DNA of 64,000 nucleotides from Thalassospira marina. Its GTDB lineage: Bacteria; Pseudomonadota; Alphaproteobacteria; Rhodospirillales; Thalassospiraceae. Positions 39,901 to 43,760 of this stretch are shown here, in pieces. The notes beneath the pieces were generated by a model. It was not told where the DNA came from. It made no database searches and was given only the letters and a program-made list of their open reading frames with translations. Made by a program: the position numbers and the translations under genes. Position 1 is the first letter of the stretch, and each line of letters starts with the position of its first letter. The DNA is taken from NCBI RefSeq assembly GCF_002844375.1, contig NZ_CP024199.1, forward strand, positions 4,466,246 through 4,530,245, written 5' to 3'.

Positions 39901-41023
39901 CGATAATGATGGCGATGGCGTTGATAAAAATACCGAAAATGTCAGCCAGACCCTGTCGGTAGTGGGGATCAAAGGGGCGACCGGTAATATCGGTACGCCG
40001 GTTGCCGGAACGTACGGCACCATCACGGTCAATGCGAACGGGACATATAGCTATGTGCTGAACACGGCCAACAGCACGGTGCGTAACCTGCCGGTTGGTC
40101 AGACCCTGACGGAAACCTTTACCTATACGCTGTCGGACGGCATCGATACGGATGTTGCAACGGTTACCATCACGATCGAGGGACCGAACGCATCCAAACC
40201 GCCATCGCCGCCAACACCCCCGACGCCAACACCGGGACCGGGCGAAACGCCAGGTTCGCCGGATCCTGGCCCCGGTGGTACGCCCGGACCGGGCAATGAC
40301 CCCTATACCAAGGTTGTGAATACCTTTGGTTCGGGTGTGGATTTCCATTCGCCGCTGATCAATCCGGTACGCCTGACACTGGAATTGCAGGACCGCGTTG
40401 CAACGGCAACCGGTATCCAGCTTTTCCCGCTGCCGGCAACCGCGTTCCAGCATACCGACCCAACGGAAACGCTGGATATTGATGCATCGCAGCCTGATGG
40501 CTCGCCGTTGCCCGCCTTTGTCAATTTCAACGCCCAGAACATGGTGTTTGTGGTTGATGGTGACGCGGCACGCCTGGCCGGGGTCAAGAGTGTTGATATC
40601 CGTGTGACGGGCCGTGACACCCGGGGGAACGAGGCAACCACGACCTTCACCATCCTGTTTACCGACCGCAATGTTGCCGCCCCGGCCGAACCGGGGGCAG
40701 ACAACGCAAATGGGGATGGTGAACAGGGCAACCAGGATGGCCAGCAATCGCCAGATGGCAATGATGCCAACGGTGATAATGGCGATCAGGGTAATGGCAA
40801 CAACACCAATGGTGCCAACAGCGTGAAAGCGCCGGCCGCGGACGGAAACGACCGTGCCGAAGCACCGATGACAGATAGCGACGTATTGGCCGGCATGGCA
40901 GCAAAAGAACGGATGTTGAGCCGTATTGCTGTGGATGCCCAGGCGATGAATTACGGTCGCCACGCCATTTTGGCCGAACGCGAGGCCTTGCTGGCGGATT
41001 TTGCAGCCCTGTTCAAGGGGTAA
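21932..41023 (+). CDS. Giant repetitive surface protein with LEPRxLL motif and DUF4347 domain
   Basis: 6,363 residues, roughly 640 kDa, with no classical signal peptide. Residues 9-15 are LEPRVLL, the N-terminal mark of many giant exported repeat proteins. Residues about 68-225 are a DUF4347 domain with SHG (H126) and YGC (C170); C170 is the only cysteine I find in the whole protein. From about 240 on come cadherin/CSPG-like repeats joined by NDAP or NDPP linkers, including three copies of a 581-residue supermodule (about 500-2240) and nearly identical 286-residue tandem repeats (3929-5536). Two VCBS-like domains (about 5846-6088), a Pro-rich linker, an Ig-like domain and an Asp/Asn-rich tail follow. 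No RTX nonapeptides. Probably a calcium-stiffened adhesin exported by the operon downstream. Start ATG at 21932 with GTAGGA upstream. Confidence 0.93.
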   Translation: MTKLYFSALEPRVLLDAAAVATVASEVTHHDQAETKHQADAQKTSDASSDVSSQFDAVVANLNPETATGRVLVVIDSRVEGAEEFAASLEGKADVLIVDSDQSGAKAIADALASGTDVSGLHIISHGGDGSFELGSDHIDSAALASEVGSEISSWSSHLSAGADILLYGCNIAKDETGKQFVDTFSSLTGADIAASDDVTGNTDLGGDWDLEYATGQITATLPADSSALHSISQLLADPVDPVTGHQPTISGMGVSQNGVEDTAVTLGGISVGDIDHDASNVGETLTVTITVVDGSSNPTGSIALNGTAGLDSVTGDNGNTITLVGKQDAINAALNNMVLTPSENYNGTVNVHLTVNDGTTGDVTDTITVNLSPVNDAPDMSPSPVSVDEGGSVTIGTDIFNLTDPELGITQTASQEVFQVTALPTEGVLKLNGNNLLVGSTFSLQDVISGKLTYKHDGTDIIVGSNDVDGFKVTVNDGGGSGNVGPFDVAINIAPVNQAPTVDGSPTVHEGEGTEDVYNSPGTVTQAAEIGSLLNISGGDADSADDLANMTITISEVDNQGHGTLFIDTDGDGIFNSGIDQIITGSVTISGADIGKLKFAHNGTEPDGNSPSFKITVTDGGGGAGDAAKASVSKTITIGVIGNDDNPEIDTNSPQTVDAGVVTVLSSANLKVTDIDDTSGGKQLVYKITSLPTYGELRLNGVILSVGDRFSQDDLDNGRVTYFQTAKVTAADRVSGENYVADGFSFEVRDSQLRSYNQAGAEGGVVDPTTGNIKTNSFELRINGDWTGDGGETPDGSVTIKGTPVNSGLQVTEEDGIVGGADTGTITSSMLNYILQATSGGNTYDIASSDTIYRLTDLPTNGKLYLNGVELHVFDSFTQADIDANNVTFVHDGSEDHQSSFGFSLSVGVNEVVKTTFSLRATATNDAPTVSGGTATVAEGSAVGLTTSSLGMADADTSNEPGEPSDANDEAQADDLYIQITTLPQNGTLQYLSNGTWIDIQAGDWISAKLLTGDENTTGIRYLQTVDAVASDSFEYRVRDDFKDNSDNDTDNVRSSVADPDANHVSGNGTVNLTITSVDNHAPTINGNPKAYEGQGSENLYNDNSTKTQAADIGGQITIADFDSYDDDTRLTVSITNVDTHGVGTLFLDVDGDGYFGAGDTQITGDTANLTIAQLKTLKFIHDGAEPSDATDPSFTLTVTDSGGGFGVGEALSTSKNIVIDILANDDYSSLDTNNTAQIDAGQSFVIDTSYLSVSDVDDTSNGTQLVYEVTDLPDHGELRLNGVRLTLGDRFSQADVAAGKLVYVQNGAVDDPDAKASGTAFTADSFDFKVYDSQQRAFNNDGADGGVVDPNNNHEIATNTFNIEIQGDFAGDGGTATSSDPVTIVDSTNNGIDVVEGDGVSGGSDTHTISSSELNYELKYTQGGSEYTVPADATVYRISSLPTNGTLYVDGKAIDSLYDSFTQDDIDNGRVVFVHDGGEIHQGSFGFTISVGTSEAVAGTFALRATATNDAPTATGGTLADVTQGATVGITTGALGMSDVDVANETGEPGSNPEASSDDLFFKVTDLPDGGKLQYYDDGTSSWVDVGANDWLSAGLLTGDSATTKLRYVNDSGIALSADNFKFIVRDDLSTVDGAKQTAADPATGNVSAEKQVSWNIVASVNHAPTIDGTPSVYEGQGTEDVYNNPGTKTSAADIGGQITIGDVDTSDSGNLGIVISDIDTYGLGTLFLDANGNGQVDSGEAITGTTATLTMAEFKTLKFAHNGTEPDGTTKPEFKLTVTDAGGEPGAGHELTTAKTIQIDVIANDDHSVLDTNKPTTVQAGVSTVITRNFLHVSDVDDTSNGTEIVYRLTSLPTYGELRLNGNLLTVNSTFTQADIDAGRLTYVQTKAVTDSDNSTAGTSYTSDSFNFEVRDSHSRVFNNAGQAGGVVNSADGTIATNTFNLQIQGSYDPDAAPTGDPVVIDQSSVNTGIEVYEGDGQFGGTDNDTVTITSQNLSYTLKATQGTSEYTIPTEGTVYRLTTLPQNGTLYLNGKALGIYDSFTQADINNGLLKFTHDGGETHHGSFNFSISIGTGQLADDRAQGTFTITAIPVNDAPTADGGSVPTIGEGATVTITTGTMKIGDVDNQAEADEPYGEAVIDDLYFQIVDLPDTGTLQYKDAGGNWVDVQAGDWLSASLLTGDKNTTGLRYIHDGTENFTDSFQFRVRDDLHSSDGLRQTATDPATINTSNNATVNFTIAPLNDAPISDQNAAADSATTENGRTTVNEVLEVSEGGTGTISDSYLVSVDPDNAPETLQYRITQNVTSGVLYLDGKRLGVGSVFTQADIDAGRLTYIHDGSEVRSDNFQYIVSDSVNDHTWTVDGTKAASQFDIIVPASGYANDVPKITRAGADYDVYGTNTFDMDGKFTLSDPDLVVVDSPGETDFVSVTVVLKDKDGNAVDLSSSGDLALGTLTGITVTSDVASSGSITFQGSLADVQAALNSMNVVLPDGDHDTTYTVEVSVDDRLRDSSGNLTAGANGSENATINQDGSTINDANNIAKTSVLLRASRTNTPPTIDVPNPGDARVTYEDTTKTISGIRIDDTDAFGKDVKVTLSVSNGRLEFSAPGDVTISGNDSGTVTLTGSVTEINAIMDQLTYAGNQDYVGADVLNITVNDLGNSGGPAETATTTVNITVKSVNDAPTITNGTTGRIDVVNNNTYTFGDSSNGFIIDDIDLDGGAGDDAFVVTVRILDPNGNPVSAASYTTGSNNIVISSTDSSGAVTVDGTYNGDGAALRISGSEADINNYLKGLQVNFGDFGEQNQTYKVQVIVDDRMPASPEGSDNNALESSDMANGGPNPDQTPYDSAPNIDATPIDPYTTDVSASNFQYNVAAVTRDVFLTAYNTPAKVTGNNFSVDESNGVINVNGSNANLTIDDVDDLGQDMSVTLTVSAGSTITGLNNQTADGAGITGLGGTSVTLSGFNEAELNAILKTIVVKVPTETGDAGSNSNFNGDITLTVAVNDLGNTGLRPDSLTGDTNDAAANPGDYAYADGSSAELVTTRTITITVNPTNDAPTISAGTTSHNVTESNVVGQGTPETTILDNVTIGDVDLATTGGLDANTFGKGQIVVSLTGAQAGEVLSVSGSLAGIDSVTGGTGGSALTINLTDTATLAEVKAIVEAIKYQSTGDIVTGTRNITVNLYDAQGSSQDGNIQSGGDAGASRLSASIAATVTVTEQNDPPSISGSPSITAKEDIDYVFQVSDFNFTQTGGESALDTELGQITVKSLPDGAKGDLLLQTGTDGNGDPVYSAVTANQTISAQDIADGKLIYRSDLNLNQSQADNSFTYSVWDKGHASDTTIRESADGTMQINVDQQNDAPVLDATNKTASATESATSATGTDPVQIVSGVSLSDIDLSTTDGLSVFGKGTLTVEIVGATTATKEYLTLSGSLPAGVTVVDSQGNPISLSSTVGDNKLVFSLDADTTAAEVQSLMESLRYHTESDVLDGARTVKFTINDGNNEQTNGNTAGGPTSLEATLNATVTITEVNDPPAGGDQTVVTLEDTDYALKVSDFNYTQPGDETDTFKAVRIDTLPGSGTLKLNGVAITAGTVVSIADITSGNLVYSPAENVNGDAAATFTFSVQDSRDGFDTSPNTITVDITPQNDAPTFNDTVGVVTSVNESTAANTGTSPVAIITGANIGDIDLSTTGALSSTVYGAGKITVAVTGATSADQLTLASGDRPSGVTVTGGNNGAALVITLDADTTVSEVNAILNAIKYASTSDTASGERVITTTLSDGHATSDDGNVQSGGNAGGPDALSVDLVSKITIVEQNDPPASSDNTVTTNEDTTYVIKVSDFNYTQPGGENDTLGGVTINSITGTGTFKLDGNAITAPKFVTFAEINAGKLVYEPVANENGDARAEINFTVQDSRGLDATSSSDLTVNVTPQNDAPTFNNTVGVVTSVNESTDANKGVPATAIITGANIGDIDLSTTGALSGTVYGEGKITVAITSADASEQLTIDTSVLTGSALPSGVVVTGGVNGANLVITLDNDTTIAQVNEILNAIRYSTTSDTFTGGERTITTTLSDGKVSTDDGNVQAGGNAGGPDALSVDLISKITVVEQNDPPASSDNTVTTNEDTTYVIKVSDFNYTQPGGENDTLGGVTINSITGTGTFKLDGNAITAPKFVTFAEINAGKLVYEPVANENGDARAEINFTVQDSRGLDATSSSDLTVNVTPQNDAPTFNNTVGVVTSVNESTDANKGVPATAIITGANIGDIDLSTTGALSGTVYGEGTITVAITGADASEQLTIDSSALPAGVTQTGGANGTNLVITLDANTTIAEVNAILDAIRYSTTSDTFTGGERTITTTLSDGKVSTDDGNVQAGGDAGGPNALSVDLVSKITVVEKNDPPLGADQTVTTPEDTDYALKVTDFNYSQPGGESDTLKAVRIDTLPASGTLKLNGVAISAGTVVSVADITSGKLVYSPAANVNGDAAATFTFSVQDSRDGFDTTPKTVTVNITPLNDAPTFNNTVGVVTSVNESTDANKGVPATAIITGANIGDIDLSTTGALSGTVYGEGTITVAITGADASEQLTIDSSALPAGVTQTGGANGTNLVITLDANTTIAEVNAILDAIRYSTTSDTFTGGERTITTTLSDGKVSTDDGNVQAGGDAGGPNALSVDLVSKITVVEKNDPPLGADQTVTTPEDTDYALKVTDFNYSQPGGESDTLKAVRIDTLPASGTLKLNGVAISAGTVVSVADITSGKLVYSPAANVNGDAAATFTFSVQDSRDGFDTTPKTVTVNITPLNDAPTFNNTVGVVTSVNESTDANKGVPATAIITGANIGDIDLSTTGALSGTVYGEGTITVAITGADASEQLTIDSSALPAGVTQTGGANGTNLVITLDANTTIAEVNAILDAIRYSTTSDTFTGGERTITTTLSDGKASTDDGNVQAGGDAGGPNALSVDLVSKITVVEKNDPPLGADQTVTTPEDTDYALKVTDFNYSQPGGESDTLKAVRIDTLPASGMLKLNGVAITAGTVVSVADITSGKLVYSPAANVNGDAAATFTFSVQDSRDGFDTTPKTVTVNITPLNDAPTFNNTVGVVTSVNESTDANKGVPATAIITGANIGDIDLSTTGALSGTVYGEGTITVAITGADASEQLTIDSSALPAGVTQTGGANGTNLVITLDANTTIAEVNAILDAIRYSTTSDTFTGGERTITTTLSDGKVSTDDGNVQAGGDAGGPNALSVDLVSKITVVEKNDPPLGADQTVTTPEDTDYALKVTDFNYSQPGGESDTLKAVRIDTLPASGTLKLNGVAITAGTVVSVADITSGKLVYSPAANVNGDAAATFTFSVQDSRDGFDTTPKTVTVNITPLNDAPTFNNTVGVVTSVNESTDANKGVPATAIITGANIGDIDLSTTGALSGTVYGEGTITVAITGADASEQLTIDSSALPAGVTQTGGANGTNLVITLDANTTIAEVNAILDAIRYSTTSDTFTGGERTITTTLSDGKVSTDDGNVQAGGDAGGPNALSVDLVSKITVVEKNDPPVISGSPAVTATEDTDYAFKVSDFNYSQQGGESTVDTDLNKITIKTLPDSAKGKLLLQTGTSGGNPVYTEVAVGQEISAADISAGKLIYRADANLNGPEAQTSFTYSVWDKGHAASNNVAAESTTGTMNVSVIAVNDAPVLSGTSESPAMVIKDDGTGTTSTAALASGVAVSDIDITKDGDVSSYGGGTITVTFTDGYQSGDRLTVNGGLLAGMTGVSGGNGSALVISLANDATSAQVKSIIEAIRYGSVDADPTAGKTDTTRAYSIVLNDGDNNADAGTIDGTNDAGGPTSLNSVALTGTITFRYPPTATDDTVTVSKTSTTGTGNVKTNDNDPEHTADPTHEADFTLTKVNGATGNVGKTITGTYGTITINSDGTYSYQLDTTNQAVIQQLPGDADLTESFTYQITDNDGQTDTATVHIKIVGTNLPPEATDNSNSVKVGNNETASGNVISDNDGDGVDKNTENVSQTLSVVGIKGATGNIGTPVAGTYGTITVNANGTYSYVLNTANSTVRNLPVGQTLTETFTYTLSDGIDTDVATVTITIEGPNASKPPSPPTPPTPTPGPGETPGSPDPGPGGTPGPGNDPYTKVVNTFGSGVDFHSPLINPVRLTLELQDRVATATGIQLFPLPATAFQHTDPTETLDIDASQPDGSPLPAFVNFNAQNMVFVVDGDAARLAGVKSVDIRVTGRDTRGNEATTTFTILFTDRNVAAPAEPGADNANGDGEQGNQDGQQSPDGNDANGDNGDQGNGNNTNGANSVKAPAADGNDRAEAPMTDSDVLAGMAAKERMLSRIAVDAQAMNYGRHAILAEREALLADFAALFKG
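23430..28650 (+). repeat. Three diverged copies of a 1.75-kb supermodule inside the giant gene
   Basis: Modules start near 23430, 25175 and 26925, each opening with a block like Y/HEGxGxE(D/N)xYN and ending near the next NHAPTI block. Each has, in the same order, an EF-hand-like calcium loop, an SxxDTN block, a DDTSxGxxLVY block and an FVHDGxExHxxSF block. They have diverged at DNA level, unlike the later tandem repeats. Confidence 0.75.
33719..38540 (+). repeat. Near-identical tandem repeats of 858 bp (286 codons) in the giant gene
   Basis: The marker sequence AACGATGCxCCGACCTTCAAC recurs at 33719, 34592, 35450, 36308, 37166 and 38024. Spacing is 873 bp once and then exactly 858 bp four times. 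Each unit is an approximately 172-residue module (NNTVGVVTSVNESTDANKG to VEKNDPP) plus an approximately 114-residue module (LGADQTVTT to VNITPL). The first two units carry a different second module (ASSDNTVTTNEDTTY), itself duplicated almost exactly. Copies 2-6 differ by a handful of bases, so copy number can change by recombination. Confidence 0.93.
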
Positions 41024-41051
41024 GGAACAGGACAGCCAAAATCGGATTTAT

Positions 41052-41079
41052 GCCGGAAGCCGTCATCGCGGCTTTCGGC
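41052..41079 (+). terminator. Hairpin after the giant gene (terminator or attenuator)
   Basis: GCCGGAAGCCG / CGGCTTTCGGC with one G-U pair and a 6-base loop, 29 bp after the stop. There is no T-run after it, so it may pause or partly stop transcription and lower expression of the export genes relative to the giant gene. Confidence 0.5.
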
Positions 41080-41136
41080 AGGACTGGAGTGGAACAAAGC
41101 GGGCCGCCTAAGGCGCGACCTTTAGAAGGGGGAGTT

Positions 41137-41217
41137 CACAACACAGGTGTGGCCGGTTGCCCTGGCAGCCGGAAGACGTGTTGTGGGACGTGCTTCTTTT
41201 AAGGGGGGAAAAGAAGC
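41137..41217 (+). promoter_or_regulatory. Structured RNA leader of the export operon with the ribosome site in a loop
   Basis: Two stacked elements. First, CACAACAC (41137-41144) pairs with GTGTTGTG (41178-41185) and encloses CCGGTTGCC / GGCAGCCGG (41153-41161, 41164-41172). Second, a perfect 9-bp stem GCTTCTTTT / AAAAGAAGC (41192-41200, 41209-41217) whose loop AAGGGGGG is the Shine-Dalgarno sequence. The ATG follows at 41220. Confidence 0.7.
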
Positions 41218-41219
41218 AA

Positions 41220-42794
41220 ATGGTTACGGAAATGCATAAGATAAAAAGATCTCTGGGCGAGAAACTCATGAACAAGAGCCTGCCGGTTATGGCGGCCATC
41301 CTGTTTTTGAGTGGGTGTGCTGTGAAAATGGAACCGATCAGTGATGCGGACATTGCAGCAGCAGCCAAACATGACATGGAAATGATTCAGGCATCGGTCC
41401 CGCCAATTAACGGGTCGCTGACATTATCCGAAGCAATCGCACGCGCGCTGAAATACAACCTGGCGAACCGCGTCAAGATCATGGAATCGGCACTTGCCAC
41501 CAAGAACTTTGACCTGGCAAAGCTTGATATGATGCCGCTTTTCAAGGCGGATGGCGGTTATAGCGCGCGAACGGGCAAAAACGCGACCAACAGCCGCGAT
41601 TATCGCACCGATGTTGAATCATCTTCCTATTCCTATTCCGATGATCCGCAGCACTGGGACGGTAACCTTCGTTTCAGCTTTAACGTTCTTGATTTTGGCA
41701 TCAGCTATTTGCAGGCCAAACAGGAAGCCGACCGCGCGGTGATTGCCCTGCATGCCCGCACCAAATCGATGGCGCGGCTGATTCAGGAAGTGCGCACCGC
41801 CTTCTGGCGTGTGGTGTTGCTGGAACGTGTCGCACCCGATGTTGATGACCTGCTGGCACGTGCAGACCGGGCGATGAAGGATTTGGAAACCGCCCGGAAC
41901 GAGGGCCTGCGCCCGCCATTGGCTGTTCTGGAAGACAAGCGTGCGCTGATCGAAATTATCCAGCAGCTTGAAACCATGCAGCAATCAATCGGGGCGGCCC
42001 GCATTGATCTGGCATCGTTGATCAACGCGCCGACAAAAAGCGAATTCAAGCTGAAAGTTTCCAGCGATTTCCCGCCGCTGCCGCGACGTGAACCCGATTT
42101 TGAAAAGCTGGAACTTTATGCGCTGGTGCATTCGGCCGATTATACCGACGAAATTTATAATCTGCGCATTGCCCAGAATGAATCGCGCAAGGCCATTGCC
42201 CGCCTGTTCCCGTCGCTTGAGGGGTTCACATCGCTTAATGCCGATACCAACCACTTCCTTGCCGATCGTTCATGGTATGAGGCCGGTGCGCGCGTTTCGT
42301 GGAACCTGTTTAACCTGTTGCGTGTGGGGGATGTAAACGAAACCAACGATGCCCGCCGCAATATGACGGTGGCGCGCCGTATGGCAGCCAATATGGCGGT
42401 TATTACATCTGTCCATGTGTCCTGGCAGGAATATGCCGATGCCAATGCCCGCCTTGATCAGGCCAAACGCATTGATGACATCGACAAGGAAATTTCCAAG
42501 CTGACCGATGAATCGGTTGCCACCGATGCCGCGACCGGCATGGAACGCATCCGCAGCGAAATTCGTGCCTTGCGGTCGGCTGTGGCAAGGGTGCTGGCCT
42601 ATTCCGATGCGCAGGATTCCTATGGCCGTTTCCTGTTCAGCCTGGGTTTGGTGCCTGATGTGACCGCATCGCTGAATGCACCGGAAGAAGAACTTGCCGC
42701 CAAAATCAAGGAAGCCCTGGATAAATGGGAAGTGGGTGATTTGCCCGCGGTCGATACGATCGGGACCATTCCCGACTTTGTTGAAGAAAAATAG
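41220..42794 (+). CDS. TolC family outer membrane efflux lipoprotein
   Basis: A 524-residue outer-membrane channel of the TolC family. The N-terminal stretch ends in the lipobox LSGC, so the protein is probably a lipoprotein like many RND outer-membrane factors. SLTLSEAIARALKYNLANR and the later GARVSWNLFNLLRVGD are the paired conserved segments at the start of each TolC repeat, with long coiled-coil helices between. The ATG at 41220 was chosen because the only strong Shine-Dalgarno (GGGGGGA) lies just before it; an ATG at 41268 would give a shorter signal peptide. It follows the giant gene by 196 bp and would form the exit pore of its export path. Confidence 0.9.
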   Translation: MVTEMHKIKRSLGEKLMNKSLPVMAAILFLSGCAVKMEPISDADIAAAAKHDMEMIQASVPPINGSLTLSEAIARALKYNLANRVKIMESALATKNFDLAKLDMMPLFKADGGYSARTGKNATNSRDYRTDVESSSYSYSDDPQHWDGNLRFSFNVLDFGISYLQAKQEADRAVIALHARTKSMARLIQEVRTAFWRVVLLERVAPDVDDLLARADRAMKDLETARNEGLRPPLAVLEDKRALIEIIQQLETMQQSIGAARIDLASLINAPTKSEFKLKVSSDFPPLPRREPDFEKLELYALVHSADYTDEIYNLRIAQNESRKAIARLFPSLEGFTSLNADTNHFLADRSWYEAGARVSWNLFNLLRVGDVNETNDARRNMTVARRMAANMAVITSVHVSWQEYADANARLDQAKRIDDIDKEISKLTDESVATDAATGMERIRSEIRALRSAVARVLAYSDAQDSYGRFLFSLGLVPDVTASLNAPEEELAAKIKEALDKWEVGDLPAVDTIGTIPDFVEEK

Positions 42795-42808
42795 CATTTG
42801 AAATGTTT

Positions 42809-42838
42809 GGTCATGCGGTAAAACAACACCGCATGACC
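42809..42838 (+). promoter_or_regulatory. Perfect 11-bp hairpin between the TolC-like and adaptor genes
   Basis: GGTCATGCGGT / ACCGCATGACC with an 8-base loop AAAACAAC. It ends three bases before the GGAGATGA ribosome site of the next gene. It may protect the message or separate expression levels within the operon. No T-run, so not a standard terminator. Confidence 0.6.
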
Positions 42839-42854
42839 GGACGGAGATGACAGC

Positions 42855-43760
42855 GTGATCAGGCTTAAGACGGGTATTTTCGCAATGGTGTTGGCAGCGT
42901 CCATGTCGCTGCACCAACCGGTATGGGCGCAGGGTGCCGACGGGCAGGCGCCAGAAACGGGTACGGGCAACGGCAAAATGGATTTGCCGGCACTGGCCCC
43001 GGTTCCCATGCCTGATGCCAGCGGAAATTTTGCCGTTACCGATGCCGGAAATGACCGGTTTCAGGGATCGGTCCGGGCCAAAATCCGCCCGGTGCAGCAT
43101 GCTGTTCTTTCAGCCCCGCTTTCGGCCACCCTTTTAACACTGGGGGCACGCGAAGGCAGCCGGGTGAAAAAGGGCGACCTTTTGATGAAGTTTGACTGCA
43201 CCCCGCTTGAAGCCCAGCTTATTGTTGCGCAAACGCGCCGCAAGGCCGCTCTGACCAAACTTGATGTCAATGAACGCCTTGAGAAAATTCACAATGTCAG
43301 CAAGCTGGAACTGTCGCTTAGCCGTTCCGAAGTGGAACTGACGGAAGCCGACATTAAAGGCATTCGGGCGCAACTGGCGCAATGTTCGGTTTCAGCACCC
43401 TTTTCCGGGGTTGTAACCCAGCAACTGGTGCAGGCACGGGAATTTACCAATCCCGGTGATCCGGTTTTGCGGCTGGTGAATATTGATGATCTGGAAATTG
43501 AAATGGTTGTGCCCTCCAGCCTGATGCGCAAGCTGCATGGCGGGGATCATTTCAACCTGCATGTCGATGAACTTGATCGCGATATTGAATCGACCATCAA
43601 ATATGTTGTGCGCGAAGTAGACCCTGTCAGCCAGACCGTGCGGGTGATTGGCGCGCCGTTAAAAGCCGATACCGACCTTTTGCCCGGCATGAGCGGCAAT
43701 GTCAGCTTTGAGTTTTCCGGCAATCAGGCAACAGCCCCAACCGGGGCAGTTAAAAAGTAA
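42855..43760 (+). CDS. Periplasmic adaptor (HlyD/RND membrane fusion family)
   Basis: A 301-residue exported protein. It has a signal peptide with likely cleavage after residue 25 (VWA/QG), then a lipoyl-like half domain around VLSAPLSATLLTLGAREGSR, a short coiled coil (about 115-165), the second lipoyl half VSAPFSGVVTQQLV, and a beta-barrel to the end. There is no membrane anchor, so it would act as a soluble periplasmic bridge to the TolC-like channel. GTG start with GGAGATGA upstream. The stop overlaps the next start (TAATG). It is one of three adaptor-like proteins in the operon, which is unusual. Confidence 0.88.
   Translation: MIRLKTGIFAMVLAASMSLHQPVWAQGADGQAPETGTGNGKMDLPALAPVPMPDASGNFAVTDAGNDRFQGSVRAKIRPVQHAVLSAPLSATLLTLGAREGSRVKKGDLLMKFDCTPLEAQLIVAQTRRKAALTKLDVNERLEKIHNVSKLELSLSRSEVELTEADIKGIRAQLAQCSVSAPFSGVVTQQLVQAREFTNPGDPVLRLVNIDDLEIEMVVPSSLMRKLHGGDHFNLHVDELDRDIESTIKYVVREVDPVSQTVRVIGAPLKADTDLLPGMSGNVSFEFSGNQATAPTGAVKK

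Noticed and set aside
38981..40963. Long minus-strand frames inside the giant gene (also 31538-33073, 30422-31516, and repeated 90-codon frames at 858-bp steps)
   Set aside because: They mirror the repeats and codon bias of the plus-strand gene, have no family features, and overlap a clearly real frame entirely.
40198..41020. RTX calcium nonapeptides or a type I secretion signal at the C-terminus of the giant protein
   Set aside because: The Gly/Asn/Asp-rich tail has no GGxGxDxUx repeats; it is a plain low-complexity stretch followed by a helical end.
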